Shown here: positions 1 through 8,440 of the stretch, in pieces
Numbering within the stretch: the stretch's first letter is position 1
Layout of the letters: each line of letters begins with the position of its first letter
NCBI RefSeq assembly: GCF_036670025.1
Contig: NZ_CP137640.1
Coordinates: forward strand, 6,167,505 to 6,231,504
Direction: 5' to 3'
Origin: Bacillus_BD oryzisoli
Lineage (GTDB): Bacteria; Bacillota; Bacilli; Bacillales; Cytobacillaceae
DNA length: 64,000 nucleotides
Translations under genes and position numbers: made by a program
The notes under the pieces: model-generated
The model's database searches: none
What the model saw: the letters and a program-made list of their open reading frames with translations, nothing else
What the model was told of the DNA's origin: nothing

Positions 1-1208
1 TAAACAGCCAGGCGATTTTCAAAAATTACATTCAAGCCTCCTACCCTGCAAATTGGTATGATGTCCATAATCCTTCCTATGAGGAAGCGATTAATAAGCT
101 AAACACGAGCGATCCATCCTTTTACAGGACGAAAATCGAACCAGGCTTGGTGACATCCCATAATGAGTCATTAAGGTATAAATATAAAGGTATGTCCATT
201 TATACCTCAACGGGGAACTCAAATCATAACCTCTTTTTACGCCGGATCGGCTACCACGCAGATGAGCGGACTATCAGAATGGAAGGAGGCATCTTCTTAA
301 GTGATACTTTACTTGGTTTTAAATATATCGTGACAACAGAAGAGCTTGATAACAGAATCTATACGAAAGTAATTGAAGAGGATGGGATAAAGGTCTATAA
401 AATAAAGCTCCATCTTCCGTTAGGTTACATGGTTTCAAACCAATTTATGAAGATTACCGAGAAAAAAGATCCATTTCAAGTTCAAAACCAATTAATCAAT
501 GGCTCTAGAGAACAGACCTTTTATGAAAGACAAAACCCGCCGGCTGAATTCACGATGCTTCTTCAGCAAAAAAATAGTAATGGGACAGAGGTTCTGCAAA
601 GACAAGCGGGGCAATCCATCCCGGCAATGAAGGCTGTAATTGATATCTCTGAAACAAGCCAGCTATACATGCAGTTAGATGGCGATACCTACAATGGCTA
701 TGAAGACAAGCTGGACATTCTCATTAATGGTCAGCCTCTAAAAGGAGGCAAAATGAATACACTAAACTTAGTCGATTTAGGAACGTATGCAGATGAGAAG
801 TTGACTGTAGAAATACGATTGAAGGATGGAATTCAGCAGCTCTTGGAACCGGATTTTTATACCTTGAACTATTCCGCTTTAGAACAGGAGATAGATCAGC
901 TGAAACAGAATTCCCTAAAGATTAAGGATTATTCAGATACTGGTGTACGCGGTGATATTACCGTTCAGGATGACAACCAGCTGCTGTTTTTAAGTATCCC
1001 ATTTGATAAGAATTGGAAAGCACGCGTCGATGGGGAACCTGCCAAGCTTCAAAAAATAGGCAGTTATATCGGCATACCATTAACGAAAGGAACCCATTCT
1101 ATACAGCTGCAATATGTTCCAACAATCTTTTATATTTCATTAGGCTTATCTGCACTATCCCTTTTAAGCTATTTCATTTACCTCTTTTATAGAAGGCAGA
1201 AACGATAA
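1..1208 (+). CDS. yfhO: YfhO family membrane protein, C-terminal part (cut by window start)
   Basis: The reading frame is open from the first bases and its start lies outside the window. The internal TTG at 147 is not a real start, because the frame continues upstream of it. What is visible is a long extracytoplasmic-type beta-rich region, then a segment of the kind 'F-D-K-N-W-K-A-R-V-D-G' followed by 'KGTHSIQLQY', and a single C-terminal hydrophobic helix (TIFYISLGLSALSLLSYFIY) with a basic tail. This arrangement is typical of the C-terminus of YfhO proteins, large polytopic enzymes linked in Bacillus to glycosylation of lipoteichoic acid. The family call rests on this C-terminal part only. 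A hairpin repeat directly after the stop probably ends transcription. Confidence 0.75.
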   Translation, partial: NSQAIFKNYIQASYPANWYDVHNPSYEEAINKLNTSDPSFYRTKIEPGLVTSHNESLRYKYKGMSIYTSTGNSNHNLFLRRIGYHADERTIRMEGGIFLSDTLLGFKYIVTTEELDNRIYTKVIEEDGIKVYKIKLHLPLGYMVSNQFMKITEKKDPFQVQNQLINGSREQTFYERQNPPAEFTMLLQQKNSNGTEVLQRQAGQSIPAMKAVIDISETSQLYMQLDGDTYNGYEDKLDILINGQPLKGGKMNTLNLVDLGTYADEKLTVEIRLKDGIQQLLEPDFYTLNYSALEQEIDQLKQNSLKIKDYSDTGVRGDITVQDDNQLLFLSIPFDKNWKARVDGEPAKLQKIGSYIGIPLTKGTHSIQLQYVPTIFYISLGLSALSLLSYFIYLFYRRQKR

Positions 1209-1266
1209 GGTGTCAGACCGCAAAAGGACAAAGTACCGGCTTTGTCCTTTTGTTGTGCCTGACACC
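1209..1266. repeat. GTGTCAG/CTGACAC hairpin repeat, copy 1 (terminator-like)
   Basis: The outer arms GGTGTCAG and CTGACACC enclose an inner stem AAAAGGACAAAG/CTTTGTCCTTTT. The same architecture recurs at 49037-49104 and 52522-52580, so it is a dispersed intergenic repeat. Here it begins immediately after the yfhO stop codon and could end its transcript. Confidence 0.8.
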
Positions 1267-1335
1267 TGTTTATACAAAGAGAACTAGATTTGAATAGTAT
1301 GTACTATATTCTATGATAGAAGGGAGGATGTTGTT

Positions 1336-1629
1336 TTGCCGCAAAGCAATAGACAAAGGGGGCCTGGATTTTGTGTTTTTCCTGGTTATAATTGGTGCGG
1401 CCCCGGCTGCAACGGACCCGGTGCTCCAATTAATGACCTCGACGCCTTATGCCGTGAGCATGACCGCTGCTATAAACAAAACCGTAATCGCTGTGAATGT
1501 GATCAAGAATTTCTCCGCCGTCTCAACTCAAAAGTAAACCCCCATACGAAAAAGGGAAGACAAGCTCAATTAATCTATAACTATATGAAATTCCAAACTC
1601 TTTTTACCTGCAGCTTTTATAGAAAGTAA
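1336..1629 (+). CDS. small phospholipase A2-like protein (parvovirus VP1 / sPLA2-type active site)
   Basis: A 97-residue protein starting at TTG 1336, with AGGGAGG at 1321-1327 eight bases upstream. It has a glycine-rich loop YNWCGPGCNGPGAP (residues 18-31) followed by NDLDALCREHDRCY (33-46). Secreted and parvoviral phospholipases A2 have the same order: a calcium-binding loop with GPG, then D-x-x-C-x-x-H-D-x-C-Y, where the His-Asp pair (here H42-D43) is catalytic. Seven cysteines lie between residues 13 and 55. There is no signal peptide, so it may act inside the cell or be released by another route. The fold call comes from motif reading; lipase activity is inferred. Confidence 0.65.
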   Translation: MPQSNRQRGPGFCVFPGYNWCGPGCNGPGAPINDLDALCREHDRCYKQNRNRCECDQEFLRRLNSKVNPHTKKGRQAQLIYNYMKFQTLFTCSFYRK

Positions 1630-1644
1630 GATCTAACTATAACT

Positions 1645-1688
1645 AACCGTGCCACTACTGCCTTCTATTACTTATGGTACGGTTTTTA
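1645..1688 (+). terminator. possible terminator after the PLA2-like gene, overlapping an rlmH-end-like sequence
   Basis: AACCGTGCC (1645) can pair with GGTACGGTT (1676) with one G-T pair and is followed by five T. Its right arm is part of TTACTTATGGTACGGTT (1668-1684), which is identical to the reverse complement of the last 17 bases of rlmH. Confidence 0.5.
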
Positions 1689-1755
1689 CTTTACTTTTTA
1701 TTATTTCAGAACAAAAAAAGATGATACTGCAGATGTATCACCTTTAATCTCCGCT

Positions 1756-3327
1756 TTAATTCCCTTTGACTTTTTTCCCCTTCCGAATAAAATCATCCAG
1801 AACCTCTTGTGATACTCTTTCCCCGCTTTCTACTGCCCCATTTAAATACCCTTGGTAATTAATCGATGTATGCTCGCCTGCAAAGAATATATTTCCTTCT
1901 CTTTCACCCGCAACCCCCGCCAATGTCGTATATTGCCCGACCTTCCAAAATGAATAGGATCCCTTTGACCAAGTATTACTAAGCCAGTGGTCTATGGTTG
2001 ATAATCCACTCCAGTTCTTTTTACTTCCTTGCAAAACAGGCTCCAGCTTGTCCAAAACACCTTCTGTAATCTTCTTTAACTGCTTATCCGTTAAGGGATT
2101 TAATATAGCAGCAGTTTCAGCCCCTGTATAGTCTACAAGAATCCCCGATTTACCTTGTTGGGCACGAGAAGACTCAAAGGTATTTTGGTACCCAGTATCT
2201 GAAAACGTATCACCGTTGTTTCCAAGCTCTTGCCAGAAGCGGTTTTTAAATTGAACATGCAATTTTGTATTGATCCCCATTCCAGTCTCTTCTATAGCAA
2301 TTTGTTTCAGCGCGTTAAATTTAGCATTCTTGTAATCTATCGCTTTTAAAATACTAAACGGAATGGTCATAATCACTTTATCAGCAAAAACCTCCCACTC
2401 CTTTTCATCATTCCGAAAGACCAGTTTCACTTTATTTTTATTTTGTTCAATCCTAATCAGCTCTGAATGTAATTTAATTTGTCCCTTAAGCTCTTTGGCC
2501 AACAACTCAGTAAGCTGATCATTCCCGCCCTTTATACGATATCGTTCATCCGAATTTCCAAATAACCTTAACGGACCCTTTTGAGCAGAGCCTAATAAAA
2601 AAAGAAGATTTAATGCACTCTGTTCACCGGCATCTGCACCGTATTCAATCGTATAAGCTACCGACAATAGCTGGCCGAATTTTGAATCAATACCGCCAGG
2701 AACAATTTTATTAATATAATCGACAATAGACAGATGGTCCAATTCAAAGGCCCGCTCTGTATAGTGATTATAAAGCGTAATATCTCCTACCTCTGCAAGA
2801 TCCTTTTGCAGCTGCGGATAAATTTCGAGGAAATCATTTGTTGCATTTTCAAGGCTGTAAGGAGATCCATCAAAAAAGTAAAACGGCTCTGTCCCTGGTG
2901 TTTCAGCCTCAAGTAAATCATCTAATACTAAGCCAAATTCCTGAGCCAGATTACGAATCTCAGTATGATCTGAATCGATTAATTCGCCGCCACGCTCAAC
3001 AATTTGACCGTTCTTAAAAGTATCCCTTCTCGTCCAGCAACGTCCCCCCACTCGTTCCGCTGCCTCATAAACAACAGATGAAATTCCTGCCTGCTTTAAA
3101 CGGTAGGCACAGGTCAGACCCGCTAAACCCGCTCCTACAATAACAATCCTAGGTTGATTTTTCACTTTTCCTTTAAAATCTGCCGTATGCCTATAATCCC
3201 TTTTTGTGTTGACGGGGGCATTTTCCGATACCATACTAACTTGTCCATTTTGTTTTTGCCTCTCCATTTCTATATGCGCAGTTGCATACGCCTTCTGCAG
3301 CATACAGGCTAATGGTGTACGTGCCAA
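1756..3327 (-). CDS. flavin monoamine oxidase / amine oxidase family FAD-dependent oxidoreductase
   Basis: A 523-residue protein starting at TTG 3327 behind AGGGGATGG. The N-terminal FAD-binding fold is at residues 61-100: IVIVGAGLAGLTCAYRLKQAG, then the acidic end of the second strand (VVYEA), then ERVGGRCWT. The C-terminal flavin-contact segment FFAGEHTSINYQGYLNGAVESGERV is also present. This is the two-part FAD/NAD(P)-binding signature of the amine oxidase family (monoamine oxidases, L-amino acid oxidases). The first 60 residues before the FAD motif are charged and not part of the fold. The substrate cannot be told. The upstream region holds the palindrome TTACTTTATTAGTAA (3362-3376), a possible operator. 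The gene stands alone. Confidence 0.85.
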   Translation of the reverse strand: MARTPLACMLQKAYATAHIEMERQKQNGQVSMVSENAPVNTKRDYRHTADFKGKVKNQPRIVIVGAGLAGLTCAYRLKQAGISSVVYEAAERVGGRCWTRRDTFKNGQIVERGGELIDSDHTEIRNLAQEFGLVLDDLLEAETPGTEPFYFFDGSPYSLENATNDFLEIYPQLQKDLAEVGDITLYNHYTERAFELDHLSIVDYINKIVPGGIDSKFGQLLSVAYTIEYGADAGEQSALNLLFLLGSAQKGPLRLFGNSDERYRIKGGNDQLTELLAKELKGQIKLHSELIRIEQNKNKVKLVFRNDEKEWEVFADKVIMTIPFSILKAIDYKNAKFNALKQIAIEETGMGINTKLHVQFKNRFWQELGNNGDTFSDTGYQNTFESSRAQQGKSGILVDYTGAETAAILNPLTDKQLKKITEGVLDKLEPVLQGSKKNWSGLSTIDHWLSNTWSKGSYSFWKVGQYTTLAGVAGEREGNIFFAGEHTSINYQGYLNGAVESGERVSQEVLDDFIRKGKKVKGN

Positions 3328-3555
3328 AGAACCATCCCCTGTTTTATTAATAAAATATAAATTACTTTATTAGTAAAATATGTAGGATTCCTATGATTTG
3401 CTATAGGTCATTCATTTGATTGATAGGAAATGGTGATTAGTATAGTAGGAATATGAAAGGGGCCGGGAGGATTTTATTACTCTGTGTGAAGGGAGAATCT
3501 GTTTAGAATTTTTTAAAAAAATTTTCATTTATTAAAAATAACTGTATCGGTATAC

Positions 3556-4214
3556 TTGATACAACGGACATGGGGTATAACAGAAAAGGGAAGGTGGACT
3601 ATTCTCTATAAATCTCGTACGAAATCTACTGAATTACTCATTCTGGAATCGTTAAACAACCGCATGAACTTGTCTGAACATGACAGCAGCACTATTTTAA
3701 TCTTAAAAAGGGATATAAAGGGGAAGTCATGTTTGATCAGTTAACAGAAAGACTTCAGTGTAACTGCCTCATATTAAATGATCTACTGCTCAAACATAAT
3801 AACACTAGTTTTCAAATCGATTCACTTATCATTACACCTCATTCAATCTACTATTATGAAGTTAAAAATTTCGAAGGAGATTACTTTTACGATTCAGATA
3901 AGTTATATTTCAAACCTAAAGCAGAAGTAAATAATCCTCTAACCCAATTGAGCCGAGCCGAATCATTGTTTCAACAGATACTCCTCAAACTAGGATTTAA
4001 TCTCCCAATTGATACCACAGTCGTTTTTATTAATCCTGAATTCAGCTTATACCAAGCACCACTAAACAAACCGATTATTCTTCCAACCCAAATAAACCGT
4101 CATATGAATAAACTAAATTTGCTTCCTGCAAAATTAACGAACAAGCACAAAATGCTGGCTGAAGTGAGGTTTGTTTTTTTAATAGACCTGAAGAAGGGCA
4201 AAAAGAGAAAATAG
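3556..4214 (+). pseudogene. NERD-domain protein, frameshifted and 3'-truncated
   Basis: Two overlapping frames together spell one NERD (nuclease-related domain) protein. The first gives LYKSRTKSTELLILESLNNR...NLSEHD; the second continues YFNLKKGYKGEVMFDQLTER, then FQIDSLIITPHSIYYYEVKNFEGDY and NPLTQLSRAESL. The switch needs one inserted base near 3685-3690, where GAC-AGC-AGC-AC would read as D-K-Q-H-Y with one more A. The tail after KLTNKHKMLAE also departs from the usual family and stops early; family members are roughly 300 residues. The codon where the homology begins (3601) is ATT, behind AAGGGAAGG, so the start also looks damaged. A sequencing error could explain the single indel but not the short end. 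Confidence 0.7.
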
Positions 4215-4594
4215 ATTCCGTTTATTGTCCTTCATAAATTATCTAAAGGACAAAACGTGAGAAAAGTGATTAACTTTTGCTTCCCTTTTTCTCCAACCTC
4301 CCCAATTAGACATTTCTCGAACCCACTTACTAAAATCCCTCTAAAATCCACACCCGTATGCTAAAACGACCACAAAACGCTATCTATCTACATTTTTTAA
4401 GCAGCTTAATTAATCGCTCCCCTTGAATTGTTGTTATTCGCTACGACTATTCATTCTTAGACAAAATGTATTCTTTTAATAAAAATTTAATGCAGATTCT
4501 TATCTATGAATGAAGGAATTTGATTAACGGTTTTTCTCATAAAAGCATTGCCTCCATGTTACAATTAGGAAAAATTAAAGAGGAGCTGGTAGAA
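4215..4594. other. intergenic stretch, no supported feature
   Basis: AT-rich DNA between the NERD pseudogene and the next gene. No clear hairpin with a T-run, tRNA or coding remnant was seen. An alternative TTG start for the downstream gene lies at 4520, but it has a ribosome-binding site too close to use well. Confidence 0.4.
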
Positions 4595-5227
4595 ATGATC
4601 AACAATTCTAGCAAAGGCCTTCAATTGGAATCGGTTATTCTTTTTCTTATTTCAAGTATGATGATTCCTTTCGCCGTACTTAACTATCTTAACGTTTATA
4701 TTTGGGGTATTAGCTTTAACCCGGTTGATTTTGTATTGAAGCCTGTTATCCTTATTCCGGTTGCTAGTCTATTACTTGCATTATTCACAGAGTGGGGAAT
4801 CATTGCCTGTAATTATGTGAAACGTCTAAGCTTAAAGATTAAAAAGCAAAATGGAAGCTTCTCACTCAAAGTCGTAGAAAAAAACCTGCCAATCCACGTA
4901 ATTGATCAAAGTTACTTAAATCAAATTCAACGCGGCACAATCGTAGATATGAGGATAAAAGATCGAGATCCGCTTTCCTTTGACCAACATGTTGAAGTAA
5001 TTAAACTATTTAGCCCTGATCAGAAAGTAACTATTCCATCTTTGTTAGAGAGCGCTAATCTCCTGATCCAAAGCACCGCATTAAAAAATAAGCCGATTAC
5101 GTTCATTGTAGATAGTAAAAAAGAACGCAATCGGACGATCTCAAAAATATGGCTAAAATTAATCCTTAATCCGAAATCCAAGTCGGCTAAGGATGACATT
5201 CATATGATAGAAAAACTCGTCTATTAA
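4595..5227 (+). CDS. hypothetical membrane protein with two transmembrane helices
   Basis: I do not recognise this protein. ATG 4595 is preferred because GAGGAG (4580-4585) precedes it by nine bases; an in-frame TTG at 4520 would add 25 residues. It has two hydrophobic helices near the N-terminus (VILFLISSMMIPFAVLNYL and PVILIPVASLLLALFTEWGI), then about 120 basic, soluble residues that should face the cytoplasm. There is no signal peptide and no catalytic motif I can name. It lies alone between a broken NERD gene and a degenerate intergenic region. Confidence 0.6.
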   Translation: MINNSSKGLQLESVILFLISSMMIPFAVLNYLNVYIWGISFNPVDFVLKPVILIPVASLLLALFTEWGIIACNYVKRLSLKIKKQNGSFSLKVVEKNLPIHVIDQSYLNQIQRGTIVDMRIKDRDPLSFDQHVEVIKLFSPDQKVTIPSLLESANLLIQSTALKNKPITFIVDSKKERNRTISKIWLKLILNPKSKSAKDDIHMIEKLVY

Positions 5228-5760
5228 ACATAAACATTCTCATCAGCTTAGATTGTATCCATCACACTATTAATCTGATCTCCTATAGTAGAAAAATGGA
5301 CGAGGTTTTCTTTGTCATTAAAATTTTCATGCTTGATCACTTTAACCCCATTATTCAATAGAAAGAGAAACATGATAGAGAAGAAAATTCATAACTCACA
5401 ATGATTATTACAAAGACAAGCTTTCCGGTGCCTTTCATTTTATGAGCGAAAACGCAATAAGTGCTTCTAATACGCCTGATTCTGCCAGTGTGCCGCAAAG
5501 ACTAAAGACAAATGAGAATCGCGCAATCAGGCTGAGCATACTTGTTTATCAACTGCGTTGTAATAAGCTATTACCTATTTATATACGTGTGCTATTTGAA
5601 AACCAAGAATAGAAATTCTTTGTATAGTCAAAACCTTGATAGAAGCGATACCTCCTCCAGTCATAGGCACCAAATAAACCTCCATTAAGCCTCGGAAAGT
5701 GCTTTTCACTTTAATGAAATCCATAATAATAATTACTTATTTAAAATTATTTTAATTTAT
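5228..5760. other. degenerate intergenic region with a possible minus-strand coding remnant
   Basis: No intact gene. On the minus strand, bases 5371 to 5248 read as an open C-terminal fragment (GVKVIKHENFNDKENLVHFS, ending IGDQINSVMDTI and a stop) with no start or upstream continuation. It may be the tail of a decayed gene of unknown family. The rest of the stretch shows nothing I can support. Confidence 0.3.
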
Positions 5761-5763
5761 TTA

Positions 5764-5817
5764 TTGACACTCGACAGATTATATATGATAATAATTATTG
5801 TATTAGAATTATTCTAA
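5764..5817 (+). promoter_or_regulatory. ahpC promoter with PerR box
   Basis: TTGACA (5764-5769), a 17-base spacer and GATAAT (5787-5792) form a sigma-A promoter. TTAGAATTATTCTAA (5803-5817) is a perfect palindrome matching the PerR box (TTATAATNATTATAA) with two symmetrical changes, placed at the start of the transcript. PerR repression of ahpC is established in Bacillus subtilis; its use here is inferred from the site. Confidence 0.85.
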
Positions 5818-5866
5818 TCAAAACTACAATCATTCTCATATCACATATACTAGGAGGAAATATATT

Positions 5867-6430
5867 ATGTCTCTAATCGGAAAAGAAGTACAACCATTCA
5901 AAGCTTCTGCTTATCGTAACGGGGAGTTTGTCGATGTAACAGAAGAAAACCTTAAAGGCCAATGGAGCATTGTTTGCTTTTATCCAGCAGACTTCACATT
6001 CGTATGTCCTACAGAGTTAGAAGACTTACAAGCTCAATATCCAGCACTCAAAGAACTAGGTGTTGAAGTATATTCTGTTTCAACTGACAGTCATTACACT
6101 CATAAAGCATGGCATGATACATCAGATGCTATCGGCAAAATCACATATACAATGATCGGAGATCCTTCACATCAAATCTCCCGCAACTTCGATGTGTTAA
6201 TTGAAGAAGAAGGCGTTGCTGACCGCGGTACATTTATCATCGATCCAGATGGTATCATTCAAGCACTTGAAATCAATGCAGATGGCATTGGCCGTGATGC
6301 AAGCACACTAATTAATAAAATTAAAGCAGCACAATATGTCCGCAATAATCCTGGTGAAGTTTGCCCAGCAAAATGGCAAGAAGGCTCTGAAACACTTAAG
6401 CCAAGCCTTGACCTTGTAGGTAAAATCTAA
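5867..6430 (+). CDS. ahpC: alkyl hydroperoxide reductase peroxiredoxin subunit AhpC
   Basis: A 187-residue typical 2-Cys peroxiredoxin. The peroxidatic cysteine is C47 in DFTFVCPTELED and the resolving cysteine is C166 in GEVCPAKW. It reduces hydrogen peroxide and organic hydroperoxides in the cytoplasm. The start ATG 5867 follows AGGAGG. The usual reductase partner ahpF is not next to it: two terminators follow, then an unrelated secreted-protein operon. Regulation by PerR is indicated by the box upstream. Confidence 0.97.
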   Translation: MSLIGKEVQPFKASAYRNGEFVDVTEENLKGQWSIVCFYPADFTFVCPTELEDLQAQYPALKELGVEVYSVSTDSHYTHKAWHDTSDAIGKITYTMIGDPSHQISRNFDVLIEEEGVADRGTFIIDPDGIIQALEINADGIGRDASTLINKIKAAQYVRNNPGEVCPAKWQEGSETLKPSLDLVGKI

Positions 6431-6442
6431 TAAATCATTGAT

Positions 6443-6530
6443 AAAGGCAGCCAGGGGCATTCCCCAGCTGCCTTTTATATAGGTGTTCCACAAAAATAAG
6501 ATCAGAATTTGCTGGTCTTATTTTTTTTAT
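6443..6530 (+). terminator. two consecutive Rho-independent terminators after ahpC
   Basis: The first hairpin, AAAGGCAGC...GCTGCCTTTT (6443-6475), contains AGGGG/CCCC. The second, AATAAGATCAG...CTGGTCTTATT, is followed by a run of T (6496-6530). Confidence 0.85.
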
Positions 6531-6681
6531 GTTTAGTTCATATTTTCTATATATGATTCCAAATTATTAATGATAAATTGACTATATTATTTGCTGTATT
6601 GTGAATAAAGTTTAATAATGTTATATTTTTATTATAGGAATATAATACCATTAATTAAATATTATACAGGAGGGGAATAAA

Positions 6682-7770
6682 ATGGATATCGTTCAAAGTA
6701 AATCTAATTTACTTTTTAAGATAATTGCCATATTAGTAGTTTTTCCATTAATAAGTAATATAATATTTCCAATTTACTCAAAGGCAGAAATTGTGAATGA
6801 TCCAGAAACAGATTATTTATACATAAATTCACCAATTGTTTTGGAATTTGATAACCCGATTGAATGGAATAAAGGCCTTAGTGGTGTTTATAATAGCAAT
6901 TATCCTAATTCACCCATTGCCTATAACAACGCCAATTCCGAAATTGTTTTAAACGACATTACTACAGGAATTCCAGTTCGGGTTGCCATAGACTTAGAAA
7001 TTGATCCTATCAATCAAAATAGATTAATCGTTCAACCTAATTCACCATTGGACATGAATAAAGAGTATCAACTTAAAATTAATAATCATTTCATATTAAA
7101 AGATGGCGCAAATGGTATAAATAATCTATCCAATCAGGTTCTACCTTCACTATCAACTGCACTAGAATACACCTTCGAAACAGGATTTTTAACTTTTGAG
7201 GATTTAATGTCAGGCAATAGAAAAATTAATACGATTATTCAAGATTATACTCCGAGAAAAATAAAGGTAACGGCACCAAAACGATATGTAGAGGAAATGG
7301 AAATTATTCATAAACGACAAGACCTTGTTCAAGGCAGTACAACAGAATCAGTTACAAATATTGATGTTAAAGTGAATCATGGCCCTTCTCCAAGTATTAT
7401 TAAACGTATTGAAGTCACACCTAAAAAAAATGGCGTCCCTTTACAAGCGGCAAAGACAATAGACTATCTCAACTCACCATCAATTAGCGGTATCCATGTT
7501 TATGATTTTGGTTTTACCCGCTTACCTGACACGAGTGGATTTGACTTTGAAGTGGTTATTTACGACGCTGATGATAATATTTTAGATAAAAGAATTATTA
7601 AAGTTCCGTATGAACAGTCTCCGACCACTACTATTAAGCAAAAGGATCGGTTTAGCACTGCAAACAAAACGTATTCTCTTTACGATTTAATGAAAAAACC
7701 AACGGATTTGCAAAAATTACTAAATGAAAATCGAATGAATGAAATAAAAGTACAGGTGGTGCAGAACTAA
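6682..7770 (+). CDS. secreted or surface protein of unknown function
   Basis: A 362-residue protein starting at ATG 6682 behind AGGAGGGG. Residues 10-32 form an export signal (LLFKIIAILVVFPLISNIIF then YSKAE). After it, a segment near residues 45-160 ('SPIVLEFDNPIEW', 'NRLIVQPNSPLDMNKEYQLKI') resembles the bacterial Ig-like 'SbsA/Big_5' fold that is found in S-layer-linked proteins. The rest is unrecognised beta-rich sequence. It is first of three genes and its stop overlaps the next start (TAATG), so translation is probably coupled. Function unknown. Confidence 0.7.
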   Translation: MDIVQSKSNLLFKIIAILVVFPLISNIIFPIYSKAEIVNDPETDYLYINSPIVLEFDNPIEWNKGLSGVYNSNYPNSPIAYNNANSEIVLNDITTGIPVRVAIDLEIDPINQNRLIVQPNSPLDMNKEYQLKINNHFILKDGANGINNLSNQVLPSLSTALEYTFETGFLTFEDLMSGNRKINTIIQDYTPRKIKVTAPKRYVEEMEIIHKRQDLVQGSTTESVTNIDVKVNHGPSPSIIKRIEVTPKKNGVPLQAAKTIDYLNSPSISGIHVYDFGFTRLPDTSGFDFEVVIYDADDNILDKRIIKVPYEQSPTTTIKQKDRFSTANKTYSLYDLMKKPTDLQKLLNENRMNEIKVQVVQN

Positions 7771-8423
7771 TGTATAAACGAAAATGGGGTATAGTAACCA
7801 TCTTACTGGCCTTCGTATTGCTCCTTATTATGTCAAATACAGCCCTAGGTGCCACTGATGAAGAAGATGTTTGGAATACAAAAATAATAAATGAGAATAA
7901 AAAGGTTTGGACCATTTCCTTTAGTCAGCCTTTGAAGGAATCATCTGTAAAAAATGCCTCTGTTTATGTTGAAGATGAAAATTATCGCTTGTTTTTTACG
8001 GATGTCACTGTTTCTAGTGATAAAAAGTCAATTATTGTCACTCCAAAAGATGTTTATCAAGAAAATAAAACATACAGATTAAATATTTCAAAAGATGTGA
8101 CATCAGCTAAAGGGGAAAAAATCTCCAAGAAGATTATCCTACCTTTTATCTTAGACGATAGTACAGGAAATGAAAATCCAGATACTATAAATGAAGCGAT
8201 TAGTAATGTAAAAATTACATCTACAGCCTTCGCCAGCCTGGTAACAGCCACTAGTGATGATTCAGTTAACCGGGTTACAGCAAACTACAAAGATATGCAT
8301 TATGAGGGGAACAATACTTTTAGTCTTGGCATTACCGGATTAGATTCCGGCGATAATGTAAAAATAGAAGCCTATGATATTAACGGAAAAAAAGTATTTT
8401 CAAAGAATTTTAAAGTGAATTAA
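7770..8423 (+). CDS. secreted protein with an SbsA/Big_5-like Ig domain
   Basis: A 217-residue protein overlapping the end of the preceding gene by one base. A signal peptide covers residues 1-27 (LLAFVLLLIMSNTALGA). Residues 36-125 follow the SbsA Ig-like pattern: VWTISFSQPLKESSVKNASVYVED, then SDKKSIIVTPKDVYQENKTYRLNI, then ISKKIILPF. The C-terminal third is a second small beta-rich region. Such domains usually act as spacers or binding modules outside the membrane. It belongs to the same operon as the genes on either side. Confidence 0.75.
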   Translation: MYKRKWGIVTILLAFVLLLIMSNTALGATDEEDVWNTKIINENKKVWTISFSQPLKESSVKNASVYVEDENYRLFFTDVTVSSDKKSIIVTPKDVYQENKTYRLNISKDVTSAKGEKISKKIILPFILDDSTGNENPDTINEAISNVKITSTAFASLVTATSDDSVNRVTANYKDMHYEGNNTFSLGITGLDSGDNVKIEAYDINGKKVFSKNFKVN

Positions 8424-8440
8424 AGCCCGGAGGTCATGTA

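Noticed and set aside
1313..1537. Alternative frame over the PLA2-like gene (starting ATG 1313)
   Set aside because: It overlaps the PLA2-like gene in another frame, has no recognisable motif, and the PLA2-like frame has the better ribosome-binding site and a clear active-site pattern.
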